Position numbers and translations under genes: made by a program. From Actinomycetes bacterium (GTDB taxonomy: Bacteria; Actinomycetota; Aquicultoria; CAJVYJ01; JAUVQD01), in NCBI GenBank assembly GCA_030598355.1, contig JAUVQD010000024.1, forward strand, positions 1 to 10,113: DNA of 10,113 bases, read 5' to 3'. The notes beneath the pieces were generated by a model that did no database searches, was not told where the DNA came from, and worked only from the letters and a program-made list of their open reading frames with translations. Shown piece after piece: positions 1 to 6,052 of this stretch (position 1 is its first letter; each line of letters opens with the position of its first letter).

Positions 1-230
1 GATATTCCCTGACTCCGAAGTTTGTCTTCTATTACTTCACCGGTAAAGTCACCAATAAGGCCCATCGCCAGCACATCCTGGCCCAAATTTTTCAACATGA
101 TGGCCATGTTGACTCCTTTGCCGCCAGGCAATGTCACTAGTTTGTCCAAACGGTTTAATCGACCAATTTTGAACGAGGAGAGAGAAAGCATTTTATCTAG
201 AGCTGGGTTAAGAGTGACTGTCGCTATCAT
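1..230 (-). CDS. PfkB-family sugar-phosphate kinase, 1-phosphofructokinase-like (N-terminal fragment, runs off left edge)
   Basis: The minus strand from an ATG at 230 stays open to base 1 and encodes 76 residues. They match the N-terminus of 1-phosphofructokinase/tagatose-6-phosphate kinase type PfkB kinases: TLNPALD at residues 6-12, the sugar-binding PGGKGVN at 35-41, and GLIGDFTG at 57-64. Family members of about 310 residues phosphorylate a sugar phosphate with ATP in the cytosol, for example fructose-1-P to fructose-1,6-bisphosphate. The C-terminal ATP-binding GAGD motif lies outside the window, so substrate and intactness cannot be judged. An in-frame TAG stands nine codons upstream with no other good start between, so the ATG is well supported, although the ribosome binding site is weak. 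The gene points the same way as thrB and may once have followed it directly; the RAYT element now separates them. Family call secure; fructose-1-P as the substrate is inference. Confidence 0.85.
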   Translation of the reverse strand, partial: MIATVTLNPALDKMLSLSSFKIGRLNRLDKLVTLPGGKGVNMAIMLKNLGQDVLAMGLIGDFTGEVIEDKLRSQGI

Positions 231-266
231 GATTATTACGATAGCACAACCGTTCTAAAAAGAAAT

Positions 267-312
267 AGATCGGTCAGGGGGTCAGGTCTAGGTCGGTCAG
301 GGGGTCAGGTCT
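267..312. repeat. Tandem duplication of a 23-bp unit at the left end of the RAYT element
   Basis: Two adjacent 23-bp copies lie at 267-289 and 290-312. They differ at one base (A269 versus G292) and share a 20-bp identical core, tcggtcagggggtcaggtct. The second copy forms the outer part of the element's left terminal inverted repeat; the first lies just outside it. The unit also holds an internal GGTCAG/GGGTCAG echo. Slippage or a nested end-only insertion could have made it. Confidence 0.9.
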
Positions 313-319
313 TGCAATG
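300..319 (+). repeat. Left terminal inverted repeat of the RAYT element
   Basis: gggggtcaggtcttgcaatg is the exact reverse complement of 1276-1295. Going inward, bases 320-324 (ccaca) match the other arm (acaca) at four of five positions. The outer 13 bases are also present in the upstream tandem copy at 277-289. Confidence 0.92.
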
Positions 320-348
320 CCACATTTATATATGCTAGCTTGAGTTTT

Positions 349-1215
349 ATGGCTAGGCCATTAAGACTTGAATTTGAAGGCGCGATTTATCACATCTGTG
401 CTCGAGGCGTTGCACGCGAAAAGATCTTTGCTTGCGATGACGACAAAGCTGCGTTCCTCAAGATCATGGGTAAAGTATTCGATAGATTCCATTGGCTTTG
501 CTATGCCTATTGCCTAATGGATAACCACTATCATTTGGTGATCGAAACTCGTGAGGCCAATCTCTCAAAAGGGATGCGCCAGCTAAACGGGCTCTGGGCT
601 CAAATGTTCAACGGCCGAAACAATTCCGCTGGTCATGTATTTCAATCGCGCTTTTTCTCACATGTAATCGAGCGAGAATCATATCTCCTTGAGACTTTGC
701 GCTACGTTGCTTTGAATCCAGTTAGAGCTCAGATATGTAAAAGCCCCCAAGAATATAAGTTTTCCAGTTACCGCCAAACTACGGGACTGGATCAGCCGGA
801 TGGCCTTATCAATATTGATTGGGTGCTAGGCCAATTCTCAGACGTAAGATCACAAGCCACTGCAGGTTATCGTCAATTTGTGAAAGATGGAGTTGGAAAA
901 GAATCGGTCTTTGATGATCTAAAAGCCAACATTTTTTTGGGAAGCGATGATTTTGTCACCAAGCATACACTGTTATTGGCCGACGAAAAACTTTTGGAGA
1001 TACCAAGGATACAACGCCCGGATCCGAAACCACCAATAGAGAATGCCTTTGCTAATAGAACCAAGAGTGCTGTAGCCGAAGGAGCACATAGAGCACATGT
1101 AGACTGGGGTTATAGCATGAAACAAATTGCTGACTACTTGCGGGTCCACTATTCAACGGTTAGCAGGGCTATTAAACGATATGAGAATACCCCAGCAGAT
1201 GGGGATTTTGCATGA
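349..1215 (+). CDS. REP-associated tyrosine transposase (RAYT, Y1_Tnp/IS200-like) with C-terminal helix-turn-helix
   Basis: This 288-residue protein opens with the family hallmark MARPLRLEFEGAIYHI and carries the HUH metal motif H60-Y-H62 inside LMDNHYHLVIE. The likely nucleophile is Y119 in RYVALNPVRA (Y112 is an alternative). Y1 transposases nick and rejoin single-stranded DNA ends through a 5'-phosphotyrosine. Beyond the roughly 180-residue catalytic part is an extension ending in a helix-turn-helix at about 255-278 (GYSMKQIADYLRVHYSTVSR), probably for DNA recognition. I chose the ATG at 349 over the in-frame TTG at 340 because RAYTs usually start MARPLR. The ribosome binding site is poor, and the start codon lies in a small perfect hairpin (ATGGC-TAG-GCCAT, 349-361), which suggests weak translation. 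The reading frame and catalytic residues are intact, so it may be active. The gene runs opposite to all its neighbours. Confidence 0.9.
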   Translation: MARPLRLEFEGAIYHICARGVAREKIFACDDDKAAFLKIMGKVFDRFHWLCYAYCLMDNHYHLVIETREANLSKGMRQLNGLWAQMFNGRNNSAGHVFQSRFFSHVIERESYLLETLRYVALNPVRAQICKSPQEYKFSSYRQTTGLDQPDGLINIDWVLGQFSDVRSQATAGYRQFVKDGVGKESVFDDLKANIFLGSDDFVTKHTLLLADEKLLEIPRIQRPDPKPPIENAFANRTKSAVAEGAHRAHVDWGYSMKQIADYLRVHYSTVSRAIKRYENTPADGDFA

Positions 1216-1233
1216 TTACAAGACCTAATCCCT
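1214..1233 (-). repeat. Degenerate internal copy of the element's terminal repeat
   Basis: Bases 1214-1233 match the right terminal repeat (1276-1295) in the same orientation at 15 of 20 positions, including an uninterrupted eight-base core, caagacct. Four of the five differences are transitions. It overlaps the transposase stop codon by two bases, 42 bp inside the intact right repeat. It could be an older right end or a chance partial match; the long shared core favours a relic. Confidence 0.55.
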
Positions 1234-1275
1234 TATTGGACACTTGCAAACGCCCTGGTAGACAAAGTTTTGTGT

Positions 1276-1295
1276 CATTGCAAGACCTGACCCCC
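1276..1295 (-). repeat. Right terminal inverted repeat of the RAYT element
   Basis: cattgcaagacctgaccccc is the exact reverse complement of 300-319. Just inside it, GTAG at 1258-1261 is followed by a short imperfect dyad (ACAAA-GT-TTTGT, 1262-1273), which recalls the GTAG-plus-hairpin layout of REP sequences. The repeat ends 9 bp before the thrB stop codon. Confidence 0.92.
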
Positions 1296-1304
1296 GCAAA
1301 CCGC

Positions 1305-2201
1305 TCAACAAGACCCCTCTTCGTCGACTTTTAGAAAAAGTGCCTGCCGATCTATTTTTGCCAGGTTTAACTCATGCTTCAGTTTTAAATCTATGGCGTC
1401 TTGCTCGGCCCTGTCAAAGAAAGCGATCAATGTAGGACCGGCCCCGCTTAGCGCGACACCTTTGGCGCCGGCCCGATAACAAACGTCACTAGTTGCCTGA
1501 TAATCAGAGATCAGCGAACGCCGCCAGGGTTGATGAAGCGCGTCTTCAACAGCGATTGATAGATGCGAAAGCTCGCCTGTCGACAGCGCCTCGGTTAGAA
1601 GCGCGACGCGGCCGATATTAAAAACAGCCGCTTCTCTCTCTATTTTCTCAGGCAAGGCGGCTCTGGCTTTGGCCGTTGATAGTCCCGCCTTTGGAACCAG
1701 CACGACCGAGCCCAGATTTGACGCTACCCGGCACTTTTTCACTTGAAATTCTTCTTTCTCTTTGTACGCAATGACCAATCCACCATAGACAGCAGCCGCG
1801 ACGTTATCCGCGTGCCCCTCGATCTTAACGGCTAAATGAAAAAGGTCTTCTTTGCTCATCCCAGCCCCGGAAAAATAATTTGCGGCCGTCAAAGCTCCGA
1901 CAATCGCGGCGGAGCTGCTGCCAAGACCACGTGAAAGCGGAATCTGGTTGTCCATGTGAATATTGACAGGTGGAAGGGGCTTATCAATCCTTTGATAAAA
2001 TGCTTTAACCGACCGGCAAGCCAAATTCTTTTCGGGTTGTTTTTCCAGCTTTCCCTGGCCCTCACCTGACACCGTCAGCTTTATTCCCTCTGTCCCCGAT
2101 TCAATTGACAGAGTGTCGTATAGGCCTAAAGCAAGCCCTAATACATCAACACCGGGCCCTAAGTTGGCAGAGCTGGCAGGAGTTTTGACCACACCTCTCA
2201 T
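1305..2201 (-). CDS. thrB: Homoserine kinase
   Basis: ThrB phosphorylates L-homoserine with ATP to O-phospho-L-homoserine, the substrate of threonine synthase, in the cytosol. The 298 residues are full length for the family. GHMP-kinase features are in order: PASSANLGPG at 8-17 at the N-terminus, the ATP-binding loop PLSRGLGSSSAA at 88-99, EGHADN at 128-133, and the C-terminal glycine-rich motif ALSGAGPT near 250. The N-terminal motif reads GVD where many ThrBs have GFD, a mild change. The start ATG overlaps the thrC stop as ATGA, so translation is probably coupled. It is the last recognisable pathway gene of the operon; its stop lies 9 bp from the RAYT element, whose transposase is transcribed towards it. 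Identification is secure. Confidence 0.96.
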   Translation of the reverse strand: MRGVVKTPASSANLGPGVDVLGLALGLYDTLSIESGTEGIKLTVSGEGQGKLEKQPEKNLACRSVKAFYQRIDKPLPPVNIHMDNQIPLSRGLGSSSAAIVGALTAANYFSGAGMSKEDLFHLAVKIEGHADNVAAAVYGGLVIAYKEKEEFQVKKCRVASNLGSVVLVPKAGLSTAKARAALPEKIEREAAVFNIGRVALLTEALSTGELSHLSIAVEDALHQPWRRSLISDYQATSDVCYRAGAKGVALSGAGPTLIAFFDRAEQDAIDLKLKHELNLAKIDRQALFLKVDEEGSC

Positions 2202-3262
2202 GCCAGGATACCGCCGGCATCTAAAAGTTCCTCCACGGCTTCGTTTGTAGCTTTAACTGATTGAACCTTATTCGCCATCAATCCAACGGCATCTGGATCT
2301 TTTAGGCCGTGGCCTGTCAGGACGCAAACAACCTTGGCGCCGTTTTTAACACCCCGCTGATGAACAAATTTTGAGACGCCCGCAACTGACGCAGCGGAAG
2401 CAGGTTCGACAAAAATACCTTCACCGGCTAAGTCTTCGTAAGACTTCAAGATTTCATCGTCGGTCACCATTTCAATTAAGCCATTAGATTTCGAAGCCGC
2501 ATCTTCAGCTTGACGCCAACGCACCGGGTTTCCGATTCGAATAGCCGACGCGATGGTTTCAGGGTTTTCCACTTTATGGCCGAGCACAATCGGGGCGGAA
2601 CCTGCCGCCTGAAAACCCCACATACTTGGCTTTTTTGTTGATCGCCCTTCTTCTAAATACTCGCAAAACCCCATCCAGTAAGCAGAGATATTGCCGGCGT
2701 TTCCGACAGGGATCGCCAATATATCAGGCGCTTCGCCCAGTTGGTCGACAATCTCAAAAGCGGCGGTCTTTTGCCCTTCAAGGCGATATGGATTAATTGA
2801 GTTAACCAACTTAATCGGATATTTGTCCGTCAGATACCGAACTATCTCCAGAGCCTGATCAAAGTTTCCGTCGACAGCTAAAACCAGCGCTTGTTCAGCG
2901 ATAGCCTGCGCTAATTTACCGGCAGCTATTCTGCCCTTTGGAATTACCACCACACATTTTAATCCGTTTGAAGCGGCATAAGCCGCGGCTGAAGCTGATG
3001 TGTTTCCGGTAGACGCGCAAATAACTGACTTTGCTCCCTCTCCCTTGGCCATGCTGATAGCCAGTGTCATCCCTCTATCTTTAAAGGAACCAGTCGGATT
3101 CAGGCCTTCATATTTAAAATAGAGATCGATGCCAAGCGCGGGACCGATAACTTTTGAAGGAATCAAGGGTGTGTTTCCCTCAAAAAGCGTGCAGACAGGC
3201 GTTTCCGCGGTTACGGGAAGAAAGCTCCGATATGTCTCAATAAGTCCTGGCCACTGGTTCAT
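2198..3262 (-). CDS. thrC: Threonine synthase
   Basis: ThrC is a PLP enzyme that converts O-phosphohomoserine and water to L-threonine and phosphate. The 354 residues fit the short bacterial type found in Bacillus and actinobacteria rather than the longer enterobacterial type. The PLP lysine is K61 in NPTGSFKDRGM. STGNTSAS at 84-91 and the phosphate-holding loop PVGNAGN at 185-191 are both intact, and the N-terminal GNTPLI is typical of the fold-type II PLP family. The ATG overlaps the hom stop by 4 bp and the thrC stop overlaps the thrB ATG by 4 bp, so Hom, ThrC and ThrB are probably made in step. Threonine dehydratases share the fold, but the sequence motifs and the context between hom and thrB favour ThrC strongly. 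Confidence 0.96.
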   Translation of the reverse strand: MNQWPGLIETYRSFLPVTAETPVCTLFEGNTPLIPSKVIGPALGIDLYFKYEGLNPTGSFKDRGMTLAISMAKGEGAKSVICASTGNTSASAAAYAASNGLKCVVVIPKGRIAAGKLAQAIAEQALVLAVDGNFDQALEIVRYLTDKYPIKLVNSINPYRLEGQKTAAFEIVDQLGEAPDILAIPVGNAGNISAYWMGFCEYLEEGRSTKKPSMWGFQAAGSAPIVLGHKVENPETIASAIRIGNPVRWRQAEDAASKSNGLIEMVTDDEILKSYEDLAGEGIFVEPASAASVAGVSKFVHQRGVKNGAKVVCVLTGHGLKDPDAVGLMANKVQSVKATNEAVEELLDAGGILA

Positions 3263-4587
3263 CCGTCTTGACCCACTTCAACCCGCATGACATTTTTGAC
3301 CTTATCGACAACATCTAATGATTCAATTCTTGTCAAGGCGGCGCGCAAATTACCTTCCACAACTTTATTGGTCATAAAAACGACTTCGGCAATTCCCGCC
3401 GTTGTCTGTTTCTGAATAACATTGCTTATGCTAACGTCGTGATCGCCAAAGACCTTGGCTATGCTCGCTAGGACTCCCGGTCTGTCAGCTGCCTCAAGGA
3501 GCAGGTAGAAGCTAGTTTCAATTTTTTCAATTGACTTTACAGACCAGGAATTAAAACATGTGCAAGACGACTGCCCTGTGTCAGATTTTAGAATATTGGC
3601 AGCGGCCTGAAAGACGTCGGCAACTATGGCGCTGGCTGTCGGTAAACTACCGGCTCCCTGACCAAAAAACATGAGCTCCCCGACGGCATCACCTTCAACA
3701 AAAATCGCGTTATACGCATCTTTGACTGAAGCGAGAGGATGATCTAATGGAATCATCGCCGGATGCACCCTGGCTTCCAGCGATACTGGCGTCCCGCCCG
3801 CATCGCTCGCCCCTGGTTGCCCAAATTCATCGACGTCAACTTTTGCGACCGCAAGTAGTTTGACGGCATAACCCAGCTCCCGGGCATACATTATATCGAG
3901 AGAGCTTATCGAACCAATACCCTCTGTATAGACATCAGCCGCCGTCACCCGGCTATTAAAAGCAATTGAAGCAAGGATGGCAATTTTCGCGGCCGCGTCT
4001 TTTCCTTCGACATCGCTCGCGGGATCTCTTTCAGCGTAGCCAAGCTCCTGGGCCTTGGCCAAAGCGTCTTCATAATTTTGACCGGCGTCCATCTTAGATA
4101 AGATAAAATTAGTAGTACCGTTAATAATGCCCATGACGCGCGCTATTCTATTGCCAACTAAAGATTCGCGCAGTGGCTTTATAATTGGAATACCGGCGGC
4201 GACACTTGCTTCAAAGAGAAGATCAGCACGGCCAAGATCGGCCGCTTCCAGAACTTCCTGACCAAAATTAGCCATGAGTTCTTTGTTGGCCGTGACAACC
4301 GACTTACCCCTAGCTAACGCTTGTTTCACAAGCTCGCGCGCGACCCCGGTGCCACCGATTACTTCAACAACGACCTTTATCTCTTCATCTTCCAGAATAT
4401 CTTTAGCTTCGGTCGTCAGTAACTCGGGCGCGATCGCCAACCCTCGCTCCTTAGACTTGTCGTTCACTAATATCTTTTTGATCTCAAGATCACATCCGAG
4501 TCGGTTTGAAAGAATGTCATTTTCTCGAGAAATAAGCTGCCAAACGCCTCTGCCAACAGTACCAAGGCCTAATAGACCTATTTTCAT
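3259..4587 (-). CDS. hom: Homoserine dehydrogenase with C-terminal ACT domain
   Basis: Hom reduces L-aspartate-4-semialdehyde to L-homoserine with NAD(P)H, at the branch towards threonine and methionine. The order is: Rossmann motif GLGTVG at 7-12, VTANKE at 98-103, INGTTNFI at 155-162, and the family signature YAERDPASDVEGKDAAAK at 184-201, holding the expected catalytic D197 and K201. An ACT domain at about 358-438 (LLLEAADRPGVLASIAKVF) is the usual site of threonine feedback. I start at ATG 4587, giving 442 residues beginning MKIGLLGLG, typical for ACT-containing Hom. An in-frame GTG at 4620 would add 11 residues with no family likeness. The strong Shine-Dalgarno at 4642-4650 is too far from either start and fits a mini-ORF instead. 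It overlaps thrC by 4 bp. Confidence 0.95.
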   Translation of the reverse strand: MKIGLLGLGTVGRGVWQLISRENDILSNRLGCDLEIKKILVNDKSKERGLAIAPELLTTEAKDILEDEEIKVVVEVIGGTGVARELVKQALARGKSVVTANKELMANFGQEVLEAADLGRADLLFEASVAAGIPIIKPLRESLVGNRIARVMGIINGTTNFILSKMDAGQNYEDALAKAQELGYAERDPASDVEGKDAAAKIAILASIAFNSRVTAADVYTEGIGSISSLDIMYARELGYAVKLLAVAKVDVDEFGQPGASDAGGTPVSLEARVHPAMIPLDHPLASVKDAYNAIFVEGDAVGELMFFGQGAGSLPTASAIVADVFQAAANILKSDTGQSSCTCFNSWSVKSIEKIETSFYLLLEAADRPGVLASIAKVFGDHDVSISNVIQKQTTAGIAEVVFMTNKVVEGNLRAALTRIESLDVVDKVKNVMRVEVGQDG

Positions 4588-4595
4588 GGCTCCGC

Positions 4596-4634
4596 TCACG
4601 TTGACCTGACTTTCATACACGCTTCCATGATCAT
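4596..4634 (-). promoter_or_regulatory. Possible 12-codon leader ORF between lysA and hom
   Basis: An AGAGAGGAA Shine-Dalgarno (4650-4642) stands 7 bases before ATG 4634. That frame reads MIMEACMKVRST and stops with TGA at 4598-4596, eight bases before the hom ATG at 4587. The spacing is better for this ORF than for either hom start. It could couple hom translation to the upstream stop. The peptide lacks the threonine/isoleucine runs of the enterobacterial thr leader, so classical attenuation is not indicated. Confidence 0.3.
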
Positions 4635-4653
4635 CTACGGTTTCCTCTCTGCC

Positions 4654-5970
4654 TCACTCGAAATCATCCAATGAACTCTGGTCTTTAATCAAATCCTCGT
4701 AGGTTTGCCTCTCGATAATGGTTTTGGCCTTTCCACCTTCAACCATGACGACCGCCGGCTTTCGCTGCATATTAAAGTTACTAGCCATAGCAAAACCATA
4801 AGCGCCTGTTGCCGGTGTGCACAGTATATCTCCAACCTCAACCTCGGGCAGCTCAACATCTTTTATTATAACGTCCCCGGATTCGCAGTGTTTGCCGGCT
4901 ATGGTCGCGGTGTTCCGAGGCTCGTCGCCGGCTTTGTTCGCCACCAGGGCGCCATAGGTCGCGCCATATAGCATTGGCCGGATATTGTCGGACATTCCGC
5001 CATCGACTGAAATATATGTGCGGACGCCCGGTACTTCCTTGATCGTGCCAATTCTATAAAGCGTAACAGCGGCATTGCCCACAATCGAACGCCCCGGTTC
5101 AATAGCCAGCTCCGGCAGATCAATGCCTGCTTTTTCACTCTCAATCACAGCCGCCTCAAAAATTGCTGTCGCAAAATCTTCGATAGAAGTTGGTTCGTCA
5201 TCGACCAAATATTGAATACCCAGACCACCGCCAAGATTGAGTTTCTTGGGGTAGAAGTTAGAATCTTTGATTGTCTCCGCCACAAAATTAATCAGTATCT
5301 CAATTGATTTCTTATAGGATTCAACGGCAAATATTTGTGAACCGATATGAACATGAAAACCAACCAAATCCAGATTATTGGAAGGATCAACCGCAAAATC
5401 AACAGCCGCCTTCGCGACCCCATCTTCGATCCCGAATCCAAATTTGGAGTCGATTTGGCCTGTCTGAATATAGTGATGGGTTTTTGGCTTTATCCCTGGA
5501 GTCAACCGTAAGAATATTTTCTGCCTGATTCCCCGGCCATTAGTTAGCTCATCAAGCGCGGCCAGCTCATCGAAGCTGTCAACGACTATGGTTCCCACCT
5601 TGTTCTCGAGGGCCATTATCAATTCTTCCGGTGTTTTGTTATTCCCATGCATGTATATTCTGTCTGCCGGAAAACCAGCCCTCAAAGCCATGAATAGCTC
5701 GCCACCGGAGCTGACATCAATGGATAGGCCTTCACGTTCTATTATTTGGCAAAAAGCGAGCGACATAAAGGCCTTAGCGGCATAGATAATTTCCATTCCC
5801 ACCGGCCCTTTAGAAAAACTGGTCATATACCGGCGGCATCGCGAAACAATAGTTTCTTTATCGAGAACAAAAAGAGGCGTCCCAAATTCGTTAACCAGAT
5901 CAACGGTATCGCAACCGCCTATCTCCAGATGATTTAGCTGATTTGTTTTAGCTGTTACCGGTAGTACCAA
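4654..5970 (-). CDS. lysA: Diaminopimelate decarboxylase
   Basis: LysA decarboxylates meso-2,6-diaminopimelate to L-lysine, the last lysine step, using PLP. It is a fold-type III enzyme: the N-terminal TIM barrel carries the PLP lysine K66 in IIYAAKAFMS and the HVHIGSQI strand. The C-terminal beta domain supplies C362 in CESGD and Y391 in TGAYGFAMASNFN, residues that complete the active site across the dimer. EPGRS (phosphate/substrate binding) is present. I place the start at TTG 5970 (438 residues) because a strong AAGGAGG at 5981-5975 lies four bases before it. The in-frame TTG at 5991 would put that site inside the gene. LysA lies 83 bp downstream of argS and 66 bp upstream of hom. Identification is secure; the start is likely but not certain. 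Confidence 0.95.
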   Translation of the reverse strand: MVLPVTAKTNQLNHLEIGGCDTVDLVNEFGTPLFVLDKETIVSRCRRYMTSFSKGPVGMEIIYAAKAFMSLAFCQIIEREGLSIDVSSGGELFMALRAGFPADRIYMHGNNKTPEELIMALENKVGTIVVDSFDELAALDELTNGRGIRQKIFLRLTPGIKPKTHHYIQTGQIDSKFGFGIEDGVAKAAVDFAVDPSNNLDLVGFHVHIGSQIFAVESYKKSIEILINFVAETIKDSNFYPKKLNLGGGLGIQYLVDDEPTSIEDFATAIFEAAVIESEKAGIDLPELAIEPGRSIVGNAAVTLYRIGTIKEVPGVRTYISVDGGMSDNIRPMLYGATYGALVANKAGDEPRNTATIAGKHCESGDVIIKDVELPEVEVGDILCTPATGAYGFAMASNFNMQRKPAVVMVEGGKAKTIIERQTYEDLIKDQSSLDDFE

Positions 5971-5974
5971 TAGC

Positions 5975-5981
5975 CCTCCTT
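5975..5981 (-). promoter_or_regulatory. Ribosome binding site that decides the lysA start
   Basis: AAGGAGG on the minus strand is a near-perfect Shine-Dalgarno, separated by GCTA from the TTG at 5970-5968. It argues against the longer reading from TTG 5991. The spacing is slightly short, but no other start nearby fits better. Confidence 0.65.
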
Positions 5982-6009
5982 CGCCCGTCAAACGATCGAA
6001 TCTACTGGC

Positions 6010-6032
6010 TAAGGTTACCCTACCTTAAGGGT
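6010..6032 (-). promoter_or_regulatory. Two overlapping, mutually exclusive hairpins between argS and lysA
   Basis: On the transcript, 5'-ACCCT (6032-6028) can pair with AGGGT (6021-6017) across the loop TAAGGT. Alternatively, TAAGGT (6027-6022) can pair with ACCTTA (6015-6010) across the loop AGGGTA. Each hairpin uses the other's loop, so both cannot form together; with essentially no linkers, a pseudoknot is not feasible. No U-run follows, so this is not an intrinsic terminator. It lies about 30 bases before the lysA ribosome binding site. The 5-6 bp stems are short enough to be chance. Confidence 0.3.
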
Positions 6033-6052
6033 GCGAAACAAGAGCGTCTCTG

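Larger units (their letters stand above)
300..1295 (+). mobile_element. RAYT-type (Y1/HUH transposase) element bounded by 20-bp inverted repeats
   Basis: This is a segment of about 996 bp with one transposase gene on the plus strand, flanked by a perfect 20-bp inverted repeat (300-319 and 1276-1295) that extends to 24 of 25 bases. The arms stop matching right after the G5/C5 run, which sets the proposed outer boundary. I see no target-site duplication, as expected for Y1 transposases. The element sits between thrB and the PfkB kinase and is opposite to both. The right end lies 9 bp from the thrB stop codon. The boundary is inferred from the repeat alone and may not be the real cleavage site. 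Confidence 0.75.

Noticed and set aside
22..258. Open plus-strand frame of 78 codons at the left edge
   Set aside because: It is the antisense shadow of the PfkB kinase N-terminus, which has clear family motifs on the minus strand.
1216..1304. Possible intrinsic terminator for thrB or the transposase
   Set aside because: Only weak short dyads and no stem followed by a T-run on either strand.
1308..1318. aagacccc just outside the right end, resembling the terminal repeat
   Set aside because: It encodes the C-terminus of ThrB and matches too few bases to distinguish from chance.
4274..4609. Plus-strand frame of 111 codons opposite hom
   Set aside because: Low-complexity Ser/Leu-rich translation with no family likeness; it mirrors the well-supported hom coding strand.
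4620..4654. lysA-hom fusion interrupted by a TGA
   Set aside because: The frames coincide, but both enzymes are complete at normal length and the linker has its own ribosome binding site, so two separate genes are the simpler reading.
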